This document shows positions 14,755-15,143 of a DNA stretch of 15,143 nucleotides, piece by piece (the stretch's first letter is position 1; each line of letters opens with the position of its first letter). A program made the translations under genes and the position numbers. The notes under the pieces were generated by a model that did not search any database, was not told the origin of the DNA, and worked only from the letters and a program-made list of their open reading frames with translations. The DNA comes from an uncultured Prevotella sp. (GTDB lineage Bacteria > Bacteroidota > Bacteroidia > Bacteroidales > Bacteroidaceae): the NCBI GenBank assembly GCA_902477645.1, contig CABSIA010000067.1, forward strand, positions 1-15,143, given 5' to 3'.

Positions 14755-14833
14755 AAACAGATACCAATGACTCTGGCAACACATACGGAAGAGTTCTGCA
14801 AAAACGTCAAGAATAATTACCAGACATAAGCGT

Positions 14834-15143
14834 TTATCTGCCAATCACCTCAAGCATATATATGGCATCGAGGCTCCAAAGGGCTGCAGTGTTTGTCGAG
14901 AAATCATCGCGTCCATGAAACAGGTCGTTCCATACCGCTGCAGTCTTGTCAGGATCGGCAAGGCGGCTTGCCGCATAAGCTGCAAGACGGCGCACAGGGA
15001 ATTTGTTCTTGCTCAACTCCTTAGCCTTGCGCTTATATTCTGCGGCATGGTCGAGCCAGGCTTTTTCAAACGACGGCTCATGCAACATAAGCTGCAACTC
15101 TGTCATTATCTCCAAACCGCCCCTAATGGCCATCAGATGGTTG
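14834..15143 (-). CDS. C-terminal fragment of an unidentified helical protein
   Basis: The last 102 residues of a minus-strand gene are visible; it ends with TAA at 14834 and its start lies beyond the right edge. An internal ATG at 15133 is in frame, but the frame is open above it, so it is probably not the start. The fragment is mostly helical (GGLEIMTELQLMLH, FEKAWLDHAAEYKRKAKELS, RRLAAYAASRLADP, TAALWSLDAIYMLEVIG) with alternating aromatic and acidic residues. This recalls the closing helices of an (alpha/alpha)6 or (alpha/alpha)7 toroid, as in many polysaccharide lyases and glycosidases. Given the neighbours an exo-acting rhamnogalacturonan lyase is possible, but I do not recognise the family. 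Confidence 0.7.
   Translation of the reverse strand, partial: NHLMAIRGGLEIMTELQLMLHEPSFEKAWLDHAAEYKRKAKELSKNKFPVRRLAAYAASRLADPDKTAAVWNDLFHGRDDFSTNTAALWSLDAIYMLEVIGR

Larger units (their letters stand above)
14420..14833. other. Palindrome-rich non-coding region between converging genes
   Basis: This 414-bp stretch between the GH105 stop and the stop of the minus-strand gene at 14834 has no credible gene. It holds a 14-bp inverted repeat (14454-14501), a REP-like unit (14532-14562) and a compound palindromic array (14632-14754). In 14563-14631 and 14755-14833 I see nothing notable; the longest small frame, starting at 14767, has 20 codons. Confidence 0.7.

Noticed and set aside
14767..14829. 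A 20-codon plus-strand small frame
   Set aside because: There is no ribosome site, promoter or recognisable feature; length and context are compatible with chance.

Overview
This window looks like a chromosomal segment from a Bacteroidales bacterium, probably Prevotella-like. The evidence is the TTTG-N19-TAnnTTTG promoters, mostly weak Shine-Dalgarno sites, signal peptides ending in A-T-A|Q, and gene content: rhamnogalacturonan (RG-I) enzymes, a four-subunit 2-oxoacid:ferredoxin oxidoreductase, folD and ffh. The species cannot be fixed from sequence alone. I recognise no tRNA, rRNA, transposase, phage gene or CRISPR array.

Layout. (1) 1-4212, minus: one continuous 1404-codon open frame leaving the window on the left. 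It is a secreted family-11 rhamnogalacturonan lyase fused to a long glycine/asparagine-rich tail with autotransporter-type beta-strand repeats. A promoter and a tandem 20-bp repeat precede it (4244-4310). (2) 4338-7316, minus: a secreted 992-aa protein, probably DUF4450 type with an (alpha/alpha)6 glycosidase-like core. A palindromic repeat has been absorbed in frame. (3) 7413-7490: two hairpins, one of them the likely terminator of the next operon. (4) 7532-10504, minus: 2-oxoacid:ferredoxin oxidoreductase genes in transcription order TPR protein, ferredoxin subunit, alpha, beta, gamma, with overlapping or nearly overlapping ends among the last four. (5) 10593-12916, minus: ffh followed by folD, separated by a GC-rich inverted repeat. 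(6) 12917-13072: divergent region with two well-matched promoters. (7) 13073-14419, plus: secreted GH105 unsaturated rhamnogalacturonyl hydrolase. (8) 14420-14833: non-coding and rich in palindromes. (9) 14834-15143, minus: C-terminal end of an unidentified helical protein.

How the genes fit together. The family-11 lyase cuts the RG-I backbone by beta-elimination and leaves a 4,5-unsaturated galacturonate at the new non-reducing end. GH105 enzymes remove that residue. The DUF4450-type protein may act on RG-I or its side chains, but this is inferred from proximity. The enzymes are not in one operon: a housekeeping block (CoA-linked 2-oxoacid metabolism, one-carbon folate metabolism, protein targeting) lies between them. 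No SusC/SusD pair is visible.

The most unusual material is the lyase-autotransporter-repeat fusion, the possible activator site replacing its -33 box, the repeat inside the DUF4450-type gene, and several families of small palindromic repeats: REP-like units around the TPR gene, a GC-rich element between ffh and folD, and a 23-bp-period palindrome array near 14.7 kb. I see no clearly new defence or mobile system.
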